Below, in pieces: positions 17,570 to 26,600 of a DNA stretch of 64,000 nt (its first letter is position 1; the number at the start of each line of letters is the position of its first letter). The DNA is taken from positions 682,001-746,000 of the forward strand of contig CP130488.1 of the NCBI GenBank assembly GCA_030522375.1, in the 5' to 3' direction. The notes under the pieces are model-generated. The model saw only the letters and a program-made list of their open reading frames with translations. It had not been told where the DNA came from and made no database searches. A program made the translations under genes and the position numbers. The DNA comes from Methanosuratincola petrocarbonis. GTDB lineage: Archaea; Thermoproteota; Methanomethylicia; Methanomethylicales; Methanomethylicaceae.

Positions 17570-18452
17570 ACTAAAGAATTTTTGGGTTTTTTACATAAAG
17601 GCTTTTCCCACTTGTGCAAACTGATGGGAAATTTATCAATAAGAGCCTTACTTGAAGACGTTCTACAACCCACGCATGCCTTCCTGACAAATGAAGTCAA
17701 CTAAATAACCTGCTAAGACTCTTTCTCATAAAAATTAGCCATGTCTTATAAAGATCTTTCTTCCATCCAATACCTTGGCTCATATATGACAAAAATGTTT
17801 CCAGATCACGAAATTTATTATCGAAAAAATTAAAAACGACTTAAAATTAGTTCGGTCTCCATTATACGAGTGACCGCCTCCTTATTCCCTCCTCTTTTTG
17901 GCCGTTTCCATCATTCCGACAACAACAATCACGATGAGAGCAATTGAGCTTTGGCGCCATTTCTGTCTCCCGCTCCGGAACTTTGCTTTCCTTTCAAGGC
18001 GCATTTCCTTTCAAACACTCTTCCGAGCTCAAACCTTGCCAGTTCGAGAGAGCGGTTTTACAACAAAAACTGTTTTATTTAATCTCCTGAGGGAAATGGC
18101 TGAAGGTTCGAAAAGATTCTTCGTCTACCGCCCCATCTTCCCTTAGGCTTCTGACCACGACTTCAATGCAAACTTTCTCGAGAACTGGCTTCAAACTGCC
18201 CGACGCTCCCTTTAATTCTTACAACTCCATCCGCCTAACCCCCGTCCTCAAAGGGCTTCCCTCAGGATCTTGGAGGGTTTGATCTTAAATCTCCGGAGCT
18301 TTTCTGAGCTGCCGGGGGGATTTTTGTGGACGCTGACTTTTTTGCAAGTTCTCCAGAAAACATTAACAAAAGCAAGACTAATGAGTTTCCCGCCAAAGGA
18401 TCTCTGACGCTACCCTCGAATGCGCGTTTTCTGGACTTTGCGCGCCAATGTT
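17570..18452. other. Non-coding stretch between the CHAT gene and cas4
   Basis: About 880 bases of AT-rich sequence. Short frames (e.g. + 17898-18146, + 18326-18559, - 18262-18489) give no recognisable or well-composed protein. The repeated CTTTCC/TTCTCC runs and the shift back to GC-rich codons at 18453 suggest the right edge of the island lies here. I see no tRNA or integrase. Confidence 0.5.
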
Positions 18453-19061
18453 TCAGACGCAGTACCTTGCGACCTCGCAATAGCCGCACTTACTCTCTGA
18501 GACCTTCCGGGGGATCGACTCGCCTTCGAGGACCCGCCTTATTGCCTCGAGATCCTTGATGAGCGCCTTTTTGTCCTCAGCCGAGATGCCGACTGCAACG
18601 GGCTCCCTCTGCTTCGTGAAGTACAGGATCCCTCTCGAGACGGCGGTCCCGAAGGCGCTCTCCAGCAGCACTGAGTAGGCCACGAGCTGCTTCCGGTAGT
18701 GGCGGTGAACGGCGACCTCTTCGGTGTACTTGGAGTCCACGGGGATGTGCTCGCCGCTGCGGAGGCGCAGGACGGTGTCGACCTGCCCAGCCAGCCCCAC
18801 CCTGGAGTCCTCTAGGTAAAGATTGTGGAGCACCTGTTCCACCTCCCCGCGGTCGATTCCGTAAACAGTCTTCCTCTCGCCCAGGCGGGACTCCTCTTTC
18901 TCGTCCTCCTCCCTGCCGACCTCCATCTTCCGCTTGACCTTGAACGGGACCCCGAGGACCTTCAGGTAGTAGATTTTCCTGGGGCAGTAGAAGTACTGGA
19001 CCACGTCCGAGACCGATACCATTGGCTGCACGGGCTCACCACCGGAGGTAGAAAGGCTCAT
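18453..19061 (-). CDS. cas4: CRISPR-associated exonuclease Cas4
   Basis: A 202-residue Fe-S RecB-type nuclease of the CRISPR adaptation module, which processes prespacers and helps define PAM and orientation. Iron-sulfur cysteines: Cys26 (YFYCPRK) and Cys192, Cys195, Cys201 at the C-terminus (KCGYCEVARYC). Nuclease motif: Asp95 (GQVDTV), Asp109-x-Lys111 (VDSKY), and Gln125 in the QLVAYS motif. Its start overlaps the 3' end of cas1 by 26 bases, so it is the last gene of the leftward adaptation operon. Confidence 0.95.
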   Translation of the reverse strand: MSLSTSGGEPVQPMVSVSDVVQYFYCPRKIYYLKVLGVPFKVKRKMEVGREEDEKEESRLGERKTVYGIDRGEVEQVLHNLYLEDSRVGLAGQVDTVLRLRSGEHIPVDSKYTEEVAVHRHYRKQLVAYSVLLESAFGTAVSRGILYFTKQREPVAVGISAEDKKALIKDLEAIRRVLEGESIPRKVSESKCGYCEVARYCV

Positions 19062-20061
19062 AAGACGGAGACTCCCCCCTGAGGTACTTCGCCACCTCCA
19101 CCGCCTGGCTCATGATCAGGTCCGTCCACCTCACTTTGATGTCCCTGTGCCTCACACACTCCTCGAAGAGCGACTCGATCGACCCGACAAGGAGGCGCTT
19201 AGCCCTGTCCCCGAGCCTGCAGATCCCCTCTTCTATTGCGAAGTCCTCACCCTTCACCATGCCGTGCGTCACCATCGAGATTATGGTGCGGTCAACGGTC
19301 TGTTGCCTGAACTCCTCCATAAGGTCCAAAACCATGCTTGCCTTCCCCGGGCGGTCGACGTGGAGGAATCCCCCATAGGGGTCGAGCCCAGCGTAGTGGA
19401 CCGCATGCCAAACCTCCCCCTCGAGCATCGCATACCCGTAGTTCAGCATCGCGTTTATCGGATCCTGGGCATACCTGCCGCTCCTGCCGGGAAACCCAAA
19501 CGCGGGAGGGATTATTTGGGACAATGCCTCCCAATACACCCTCGAGCAGTTCCCCTCTAATCCCATCAACGCTCCCCTCACATTGGAGGGCGGAGATTCT
19601 TTTGTAGAAGCGATCTGAATGGCTTGGGCGCCGAGCTCCTCCCTGGCAGCGAGCAGCGCCCTTGCGGCTTCCGGGGATGTGTCCGCCCTGGACTTGGCGA
19701 GCGTCCCCAAGAGCGCGTATTGGTTCTTGACCTTCCCGAATACGAACGCCCTGCAGAGGTGGCCGCCCCTATTGTCGTTGTAGGCGGCGTATTGCTCCCT
19801 CCTTGTCAGAACCGTTCTCATCATAGAGGAGGAAAGGCGGCATACGACCTCGCCCCTCCAGTCGACCTTCACCAGGTCGACCCCGCACTCGCCGAGGAGC
19901 TCCATCGCGTCGAAGCTTATCCCGCCGCTACCCGTGACCAGCACCTGCCTCAGGTCCTCGGCAAGCACCCTGTGGAGGACCTTTCCCTTCTCGGTGACGA
20001 GTATCTGGTCGCCCTCCCTCCTGATGAACTTGCCATAGCCATCTATGACTAGCCGCTTCAA
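19036..20061 (-). CDS. cas1: CRISPR-associated integrase Cas1
   Basis: A 341-residue spacer integrase. Metal ligands fit Glu169 (GLEGNCSRVYW), His234 (GFLHVDRPGK) and Asp246/Glu249 (LDLMEEFR). An N-terminal beta domain is followed by the helical catalytic domain, at normal family length. It acts with Cas2 to insert spacers at the leader end. ATG 20061 is 80 bases after the csa1 stop; cas4 overlaps its end. Confidence 0.97.
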   Translation of the reverse strand: MKRLVIDGYGKFIRREGDQILVTEKGKVLHRVLAEDLRQVLVTGSGGISFDAMELLGECGVDLVKVDWRGEVVCRLSSSMMRTVLTRREQYAAYNDNRGGHLCRAFVFGKVKNQYALLGTLAKSRADTSPEAARALLAAREELGAQAIQIASTKESPPSNVRGALMGLEGNCSRVYWEALSQIIPPAFGFPGRSGRYAQDPINAMLNYGYAMLEGEVWHAVHYAGLDPYGGFLHVDRPGKASMVLDLMEEFRQQTVDRTIISMVTHGMVKGEDFAIEEGICRLGDRAKRLLVGSIESLFEECVRHRDIKVRWTDLIMSQAVEVAKYLRGESPSYEPFYLRW

Positions 20062-20141
20062 GGTTGATCAGTCCCCAACCACACTTTGAAAGAGAATGAG
20101 TGTGAAAGTTGGCATTTGGGCAACTTTGCTCTCATTGCCCG

Positions 20142-21065
20142 TCATCCCCTGCACGACTCCCGATATATGCAGTCCTCGTAGCACTTGGACGGGATGCCAG
20201 GATCCATCTTCTGGGCTACGATCGAGATCTTGCTGTCGCGCTCCTCGAGCCACCAGCTCCGCAGGTCGTCGTTTATGAAAAAGAGATCCTTGGTCACGCT
20301 GAGCTCGTCCCCGTGGAACCAGAGGTAGACTACGCACCCGGCATCGACCGGAACCTCATAGACGCTCTCGAGGACGATGGCGTATCCAGCGGGGGAGAGC
20401 CTGTACCAGTCCTTGGGCTCGTGCGCGACTTTCAGGTCGAATACGATGCCGCGGAGGTAGTCGTAGCAATCAACGCTCAGGAGACCGGAGAGTCCTAGAA
20501 GCTCTCCTGAGACCTTGTGCTCGACCAGGAAGGGGACTGAAGTGGCTAAAAGGTCCCTCCTGCTCGCGTATGGCTGCTCGCTCCGCCTGTTCACATACTG
20601 GATCTCGCAGTTCTTGAGCACATAGTCCCAGACGAGTCGTGAGCGGTCTTTTACCCCGGGTAATTGGTCTACGACGTTCCTGCTCCTCAGAGCTTCGGAG
20701 TACCAAGCCTCGAAGTCTGGGATCCTGCCGTCGAGGAACGAACTTATGACCGTGCTCACAACGCGGTGGAGGGCAGTCCCTAGGACTACAGCCTGGCTCG
20801 GCTTCGGGGAGACTCCAACCACCTTGTTGAGGAATATGTCCCGCGAAGTTGGGCAGTATTTCGAACAGACAGCATACATTGGGACCCGCTCATCGTAAAC
20901 GGGCTTTAGGGGTGGACGGTGCCAGTTCCATCCCCGAAGGTCTTCAGAAACGCCAACTGATCTGGCAGTGGGGAGTATCCGGTCAACCAGCTTCTTCTGG
21001 TCCATGTTCGACAGGAAGTACAAACCACTACCCCACATATTCAACCTTTCGGTCATAGATTTCAA
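20142..21065 (-). CDS. csa1: Type I-A Cas4-like protein Csa1
   Basis: A 307-residue member of the Csa1 family, a type I-A-specific Cas4 relative. An early Cys pair (CSKYC, ~67-71) and a C-terminal CYEDCIYRESC supply the Fe-S ligands. The middle carries a RecB-like strand with HKVSG...SVDCYDY and IVFDLK. In archaea, Csa1 with Cas4 takes part in prespacer trimming and orientation. It overlaps the end of cas2 by 38 bases. An internal ATG (near 21003) is possible. Confidence 0.92.
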   Translation of the reverse strand: MKSMTERLNMWGSGLYFLSNMDQKKLVDRILPTARSVGVSEDLRGWNWHRPPLKPVYDERVPMYAVCSKYCPTSRDIFLNKVVGVSPKPSQAVVLGTALHRVVSTVISSFLDGRIPDFEAWYSEALRSRNVVDQLPGVKDRSRLVWDYVLKNCEIQYVNRRSEQPYASRRDLLATSVPFLVEHKVSGELLGLSGLLSVDCYDYLRGIVFDLKVAHEPKDWYRLSPAGYAIVLESVYEVPVDAGCVVYLWFHGDELSVTKDLFFINDDLRSWWLEERDSKISIVAQKMDPGIPSKCYEDCIYRESCRG

Positions 21066-21315
21066 GAACGCCAGAGCAGCTAACTATCTTGCAGAGTCTA
21101 GCGCACCGGTCGCAAAGCGGAACCACATAGATGCTGTCGGTCTCTGAGCTTATGAACTTCCCGACCTCGTTCACCAAGATGAGACGATCGTTAGTTTCAA
21201 CGCTACCCAAGAGACCGCTGTACTGGATCCCCCTGAGACCATAGTTTAGAAGGTGCCCCCTCAGCTTCTGCCGCTTTTTGTCGTCGCTGATGTCGTAGAT
21301 CACGAGTGTCTGCAT
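21028..21315 (-). CDS. cas2: CRISPR-associated protein Cas2
   Basis: A 95-residue ferredoxin-fold protein that forms the structural core of the Cas1-Cas2 integrase. The first strand TLVIYDISDD carries the conserved Asp8, and the second strand is GIQYSGLLGSV. The C-terminus contains an unusual set of cysteines (CDRCARLCKIVSC, residues ~68-80), which could bind metal. First gene of the leftward adaptation operon; its start faces the CRISPR leader. Confidence 0.94.
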   Translation of the reverse strand: MQTLVIYDISDDKKRQKLRGHLLNYGLRGIQYSGLLGSVETNDRLILVNEVGKFISSETDSIYVVPLCDRCARLCKIVSCSGVLEIYDRKVEYVG

Positions 21316-21497
21316 ACATCATCAAAATATGATCTCTATGCTTTTCGAATTAACCTTACGGTCGATCGCTAAATGATAAATCTAAAAGGCGTGAAGTTCT
21401 TTATAAGCTGGAGATGGATTTTTGAACTTCACGCAAAGGTTTATCAAATGGGGAAAAATTTAAGTTTGATAGGAAAAAAGGAGTTAAAATAGACGCA
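21316..21497 (+). promoter_or_regulatory. CRISPR leader
   Basis: An AT-rich, gene-free 182-base region between cas2 (leftward) and the first repeat. It ends in A-rich runs immediately before the repeat, as in other archaeal leaders. It contains a TATA box at 21400-21406 (predicted start near 21430) and a 7-bp inverted repeat TATCAAA/TTTGATA at 21442-21448 and 21465-21471. New spacers should enter at its right edge. Confidence 0.85.
21389..21434. promoter_or_regulatory. 11-bp perfect inverted repeat flanking the leader TATA box
   Basis: GCGTGAAGTTC (21389-21399) and GAACTTCACGC (21424-21434) are exact reverse complements. The 24-base spacer contains TTTATAAGC right after the left arm. Two half-sites around the core promoter suggest an operator for a dimeric regulator such as Csa3, or an adaptation signal. 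Confidence 0.65.
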
Positions 21498-24257
21498 GTT
21501 CAAGTTGAAAACCCCATAATAAGGGGATTGAAAGGAGCATGGAGTTGATGTTGATGTTGGGCGGCTTTACGGTTCAAGTTGAAAACCCCATAATAAGGGG
21601 ATTGAAAGGTTGTGATGTTGAAGGGCGGGATTGAGAGGCGCGTGGTGTTCAAGTTGAAAACCCCATAATAAGGGGATTGAAAGCGTAAGCCACCCCTCCC
21701 CAGAGCACCACGTTGGTAGGGGTTCAAGTTGAAAACCCCATAATAAGGGGATTGAAAGGCGGGCTTCAGCGTCTCGTTCACCCACTACACCTTCTGTTCA
21801 AGTTGAAAACCCCATAATAAGGGGATTGAAAGTCAGGCTGGTGGTAGAGGGTGCGCGGCACTGAGCAGCGTTCAAGTTGAAAACCCCATAATAAGGGGAT
21901 TGAAAGAAGGGGCTGATCACGGTGATCAGGAAGGGGAACTCCAAGGTTCAAGTTGAAAACCCCATAATAAGGGGATTGAAAGTGGCGATCAGGAACTTCA
22001 AGGACCAGCACCTGGCGCGTTCAAGTTGAAAACCCCATAATAAGGGGATTGAAAGGGATATCCAAGACAACATCTGGCTCTTTCTTGCTAAGTTCAAGTT
22101 GAAAACCCCATAATAAGGGGATTGAAAGATTCTATCTGGCGAGAATGTCCCAGCTTCAGTTTCTGTTCAAGTTGAAAACCCCATAATAAGGGGATTGAAA
22201 GATTCCCACACGGACAGCCCGACGTAGCAGTCGGGCAGTTCAAGTTGAAAACCCCATAATAAGGGGATTGAAAGACTCTCTGATGAGGCCAGGATGCATG
22301 GATGACCCAGTTCAAGTTGAAAACCCCATAATAAGGGGATTGAAAGGTGTAATGCCTGGCTAAGACTGAGCGGGGGATCCTCGTTCAAGTTGAAAACCCC
22401 ATAATAAGGGGATTGAAAGCTTTTTATATTTTATATTGAGGAAGGAAAATATGGCGTTCAAGTTGAAAACCCCATAATAAGGGGATTGAAAGTCGAATCC
22501 ACCGCCCCCGCTGGGAAGCCAGGGTCCTGTTCAAGTTGAAAACCCCATAATAAGGGGATTGAAAGACTCACACCCGATATACAGGGATAACACCGCATAT
22601 GGTTCAAGTTGAAAACCCCATAATAAGGGGATTGAAAGGACATCCGTTCGATCATTTCCCATTCCTCCTCAAGGTTCAAGTTGAAAACCCCATAATAAGG
22701 GGATTGAAAGGTGTACCTGCCTACTACATCAAACAGCCAGCGCCTCGTGTTCAAGTTGAAAACCCCATAATAAGGGGATTGAAAGGATAAGGTCATCTCG
22801 CCATGCTTAAGCAACACCATAAGTTCAAGTTGAAAACCCCATAATAAGGGGATTGAAAGACAGCACTGACATCAGCCGGTACCCTCCCTCTTTCGGGTTC
22901 AAGTTGAAAACCCCATAATAAGGGGATTGAAAGTCAGTAGGAATGTCGCCTGTGGGTTGCGCTTGATGAGTTCAAGTTGAAAACCCCATAATAAGGGGAT
23001 TGAAAGGCCGAGCGTTGCGGAATGGCTGCTCCCCATTGCATTCAGTTCAAGTTGAAAACCCCATAATAAGGGGATTGAAAGATTAAACCCACCAGCAGGC
23101 ATATTATACGTCATAAGGTTCAAGTTGAAAACCCCATAATAAGGGGATTGAAAGCTTGCAAGAGCCACCACTTCTTCCAGAGTGTGCCTGTTCAAGTTGA
23201 AAACCCCATAATAAGGGGATTGAAAGCTATGCTCATCAGTACCTCCCTCTTGACGTGGAACACGTTCAAGTTGAAAACCCCATAATAAGGGGATTGAAAG
23301 AGCCTCCAAGGTCTCCAGAGTCGTTATATGCATATTGGTTCAAGTTGAAAACCCCATAATAAGGGGATTGAAAGTTATGTACGTGACTGCAGGCAATAGC
23401 AGCGAAATGCGTTCAAGTTGAAAACCCCATAATAAGGGGATTGAAAGTATAGGTGGAATTTTGAAGTGCCCAAGGCAAAAAGGTAGTTCAAGTTGAAAAC
23501 CCCATAATAAGGGGATTGAAAGCACGGATCGGTCGTCCTGTCGTCGTAAACTATGCGGTTCAAGTTGAAAACCCCATAATAAGGGGATTGAAAGTGCAAA
23601 TTTCATTAAACGCATATGCGAATAAGATTGGTTCAAGTTGAAAACCCCATAATAAGGGGATTGAAAGTTTGCTCCATCCTGTTTTTTAATTCCTAAACAG
23701 TACAGTTCAAGTTGAAAACCCCATAATAAGGGGATTGAAAGTACATTCCCCCCATAGCCGCAAGGGCTATGGTTACGTTCGTTCAAGTTGAAAACCCCAT
23801 AATAAGGGGATTGAAAGCATAAATTAGCCGCTCTTTGCTGCATATACGACACTGTTCAAGTTGAAAACCCCATAATAAGGGGATTGAAAGTACGCCAGGG
23901 GAGCGTGGAATGGCACGAGCTCTACGTTCAAGTTGAAAACCCCATAATAAGGGGATTGAAAGACATGATAGTTGCCGCAAACACAGACATTTGGTCTGGT
24001 TCAAGTTGAAAACCCCATAATAAGGGGATTGAAAGAAGCAGAATTGCAGACATAAGCGCAAAGACAGGCGACGTTCAAGTTGAAAACCCCATAATAAGGG
24101 GATTGAAAGCAAGGCAGCGGGAACGATCAATTCAACACCCCTTATGGTTCAAGTTGAAAACCCCATAATAAGGGGATTGAAAGGCAAGTGACTGTAGAGT
24201 TTGCGGTCACAATAGACGCGTTCAAGTTGAAAATCCCCATAATAAGGGGATTGAAAG
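21498..24257 (+). CRISPR. Type I-A CRISPR array, 38 repeats and 37 spacers
   Basis: 37-nt repeats start with GTTCAAGTTG and end with GGGGATTGAAAG, the usual archaeal 3' handle. Repeats recur every 72-76 bases, giving spacers of about 35-39 nt. All copies appear identical except the last (24220-24257), which has one extra T before CCCC. A degenerate final copy plus the leader on the left set the reading direction as rightward. All spacers differ. Three contain strong internal inverted repeats (around 21913-21929, 22217-22236 and 23752-23772). Confidence 0.99.
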
Positions 24258-24381
24258 TTTACTCAGCATTCGCCACGAATACTATCCGGATTAAAATAAA
24301 TGATGTGTTAATGTTTTCAAGAGTCAGAAACAAATATTGTAGGAAAATATGTTAGAACATTTTCTTAGGCTATAACTCAAA

Positions 24382-24999
24382 CTAATCAATCATGCTTCTA
24401 CCAGCATCGGACACCCTATATTCTCCTTTGTCCATCTTTTCCACGAAATCTATCGCTATAAGTTTCTCGAGCCTTCGCCAAACCGTTGCCCTGCTGATGT
24501 CCATAATTGTCGAAAGCTCTCCTATTGTAAGGGTATTTTTTGATAAGTATTCAAGAATTTTCAGGTCTATTTGATCCAGATTTTGTGCCTTCATGAGTGA
24601 TATGGGAAATCTATTGACTAATTTCGAGTCTTCTGTTTCTATCTCTACATCCAAGTCCAAGTCCAAGCTAGATGCCGCAATTAGTAGTGCCACAATTAGG
24701 ACACGTTGGCCTCCGCTCAGGTTAATTATCTTGTCTCCAACACCAACTCTCCTAAGAAAAAGGCGCAACCGGTTCACTGTTTTGGCAAAATTTTCAACTG
24801 GCACATAGACCCGCTCGATTTTAATATTGTTGAATGCTTTATCCACGAACTCCTTCAAATTGGAGAACGCTTTTTCAGCTCTTGGATCGCCCCCTTCAGG
24901 AAGCACCACATAGATCTCGTCCCTGTCTTGCAAACCGTTCCTTATGATTGATCTCATGGCAAACTTTTCGTCAAATCCCAAAGTCAATATGAGTTTCAT
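24382..24999 (-). CDS. csa3: Csa3, CARF-domain transcription regulator of the CRISPR locus
   Basis: A 205-residue regulator. The N-terminal ~125 residues form a CARF (Rossmann-like) domain with the ligand-binding motif NLSGGQR at 93-99. The C-terminal ~70 residues form a winged helix (LTIGELSTIMDISRATVWRRLEKL). Csa3 proteins in Sulfolobales bind cyclic tetra-adenylate and control adaptation genes and CRISPR RNA. It sits between the array and the interference operon, facing left, with divergent promoters at 25000-25152. A TATA-like AAATATAAC lies near 25024-25034 on its strand. Confidence 0.93.
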   Translation of the reverse strand: MKLILTLGFDEKFAMRSIIRNGLQDRDEIYVVLPEGGDPRAEKAFSNLKEFVDKAFNNIKIERVYVPVENFAKTVNRLRLFLRRVGVGDKIINLSGGQRVLIVALLIAASSLDLDLDVEIETEDSKLVNRFPISLMKAQNLDQIDLKILEYLSKNTLTIGELSTIMDISRATVWRRLEKLIAIDFVEKMDKGEYRVSDAGRSMID

Positions 25000-25109
25000 T
25001 TTGTTCGAGATCTGATGTCTGCACCACAGTTATATTTGTTTCTGTATTTTGAAATTTTCCCAAGTTTTTTTAACTTTTATGAAATATTTTCGTCGTCTAT
25101 ACAGCAAAG

Positions 25110-25118
25110 GTTAAATAA
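25110..25118 (+). promoter_or_regulatory. TATA box of the interference operon
   Basis: GTTAAATAA begins 43 bases before the csa5 ATG at 25153. Transcription would start near 25138. The neighbouring divergent csa3 promoter makes 25000-25152 a likely control region. Confidence 0.45.
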
Positions 25119-25152
25119 GATAAGTGCGAAAAAATAAGGCTGTGGGAATAAC

Positions 25153-25551
25153 ATGAACGACCCCTCTTTCTTGAAGGAATACAGGAGCGTTGCTTCCACC
25201 TTGGCGGCTGTTTCAACTTACCTCGGAAGCTACTCATTGATTGATCGTATGTCAAATGCGCTTTCTCCGGATTCTGCCAACCGCGTGATCTATGAGATGT
25301 CAAGGATTCTCAACTCGGTTTCGAAAGAGAAAGAACAAAAAATCAGGCCTTACAACGAAAACAACAAGCGTGGAATTCTGGTAATCAGAGAAGACGGAAA
25401 CAAATTTTTTATCGGTGGAGATTTGGCCGAAACTTCAGAAATTGAGCTTTTTTTGGAGGATGTGGAGAAGAATCCGCATATTGCTAGATCTCTGGCAGCT
25501 CTAGCAATGTATCTTTCAGCAAGAGCACAATTTAACAGCGTGGTGGGATAA
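25153..25551 (+). CDS. csa5: Type I-A Cascade small subunit Csa5 (Cas11)
   Basis: A 132-residue, mostly helical protein at the head of the interference operon, the usual place of csa5. N-terminal and C-terminal helices (ASTLAAVSTYLGSY; ARSLAALAMYLSARA) flank a short beta segment (GILVIREDGNKFFIGGD). This agrees with the Csa5/Cas11 small subunit that lines the Cascade belly and stabilises the R-loop. Assignment rests on size, helical pattern and position more than on a single motif. Its stop overlaps the cas7 start (TAATG). Confidence 0.8.
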   Translation: MNDPSFLKEYRSVASTLAAVSTYLGSYSLIDRMSNALSPDSANRVIYEMSRILNSVSKEKEQKIRPYNENNKRGILVIREDGNKFFIGGDLAETSEIELFLEDVEKNPHIARSLAALAMYLSARAQFNSVVG

Positions 25552-26579
25552 TGAAAGGATTTCTGAGCACATCTTTTAGGCTTTTAGTAAATGTTGAGAG
25601 TCTGAACGGGATTGAATCGATAGGTAATCTCTCAAGACATAGAACGGTCCCAATCGTAGTAAGCGAAACAGGAGGATACACGATCAGGTACGTCCCTGCA
25701 GTATCCGGAGAAGCAATAGGCCATGCATACCAAGAATTACTGGTAAGGAGAGCAAAGGAGCTTGGTTTGCCCGTAGGCATATATTCTTCGAGAGGTGAGT
25801 TCATAAAATTCACGGACGACAAATTCTTGGAAGAAGAAGGTGTCAAACCGCCTAAAGAAACTGGTAATTTGAGAAAGACCGAGAGCCAAATAATGCTAAA
25901 GGACCTTGTGTGCGATATCGGCGGCTTCCTATATGCGGGTGAGAAGCCGATCAAGAGGACTTCTAGGTTCCAGATAGGCTATATGATCCCTGCCCTTGAA
26001 GAGGTAAATGCATCAGCTTTGGAGGCGCAGTTCCACGTCAGGCATTCAATTTCTGAGATGAAGAAAGGAACTTTGGGTGAAACGCGAGCCCAAATACCTT
26101 ATAATGTCGAGGTTGGTTCAGCAGTATACACCTTCACATTTAACCTCGATATAGATGGCATCTCGAAAGTTTCCGTTGCTTTCGGGGACCCTGCTGAGGA
26201 AGAAAAGGAGCTCGAATCGCAACGAAATGCAAGAGTCAAGGCTGCATTGATGGCCTTTGTGGATCTAGTTTCAACGATGGGTTTTGGGGCAAAGAGGTCG
26301 AGGTTTTTGCCAACGATAGAGCCCCTTGGGGCAGTAGCCTGCATATCTTATTCAGGTCCTTTCATAGTCTCGCCAGGTAACTCTAGATGGTTCATAGGGG
26401 ATACTGCACGTAGGGCACAGTTCTATTCAGAAGCAATGAAGAAACTAGGACTTGAGAGGAAGATAGAGCTCCTTTCGTTCACAAAGGAACCTACCGAGGA
26501 AAAGGTCGAAGGAGTGAAAGCTCTCAATAGCTTGGAAGAGCTTGCACAAGGAATCGTCGAAACAGTTCTGAAGGCATAA
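25551..26579 (+). CDS. cas7: Type I-A Cascade backbone Cas7 (Csa2)
   Basis: A 342-residue RAMP protein of the Cas7/Csa2/Cst2 family. Several copies coat the crRNA spacer. Visible features are the N-terminal strand FRLLVNVESLNGIESIG, the VPAVSGEAIGHAYQ helix typical of DevR/Csa2 proteins, and the C-terminal GFGAKRSRFLPTIEPLGAV segment. Translation is coupled to csa5 by the overlapping TAATG. Confidence 0.95.
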   Translation: MKGFLSTSFRLLVNVESLNGIESIGNLSRHRTVPIVVSETGGYTIRYVPAVSGEAIGHAYQELLVRRAKELGLPVGIYSSRGEFIKFTDDKFLEEEGVKPPKETGNLRKTESQIMLKDLVCDIGGFLYAGEKPIKRTSRFQIGYMIPALEEVNASALEAQFHVRHSISEMKKGTLGETRAQIPYNVEVGSAVYTFTFNLDIDGISKVSVAFGDPAEEEKELESQRNARVKAALMAFVDLVSTMGFGAKRSRFLPTIEPLGAVACISYSGPFIVSPGNSRWFIGDTARRAQFYSEAMKKLGLERKIELLSFTKEPTEEKVEGVKALNSLEELAQGIVETVLKA

Positions 26580-26600
26580 TCGATCTCAGGGGGCGGGCTG

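Noticed and set aside
17898..18559. Short ORFs between CHAT and cas4
   Set aside because: Composition is unlike real genes and no motif is present.
21500..24130. Many minus- and plus-strand ORFs rich in SIPLLWGFQLE / QSPYYGVFNLN repeats
   Set aside because: They are translations of the CRISPR repeats and spacers, not genes.
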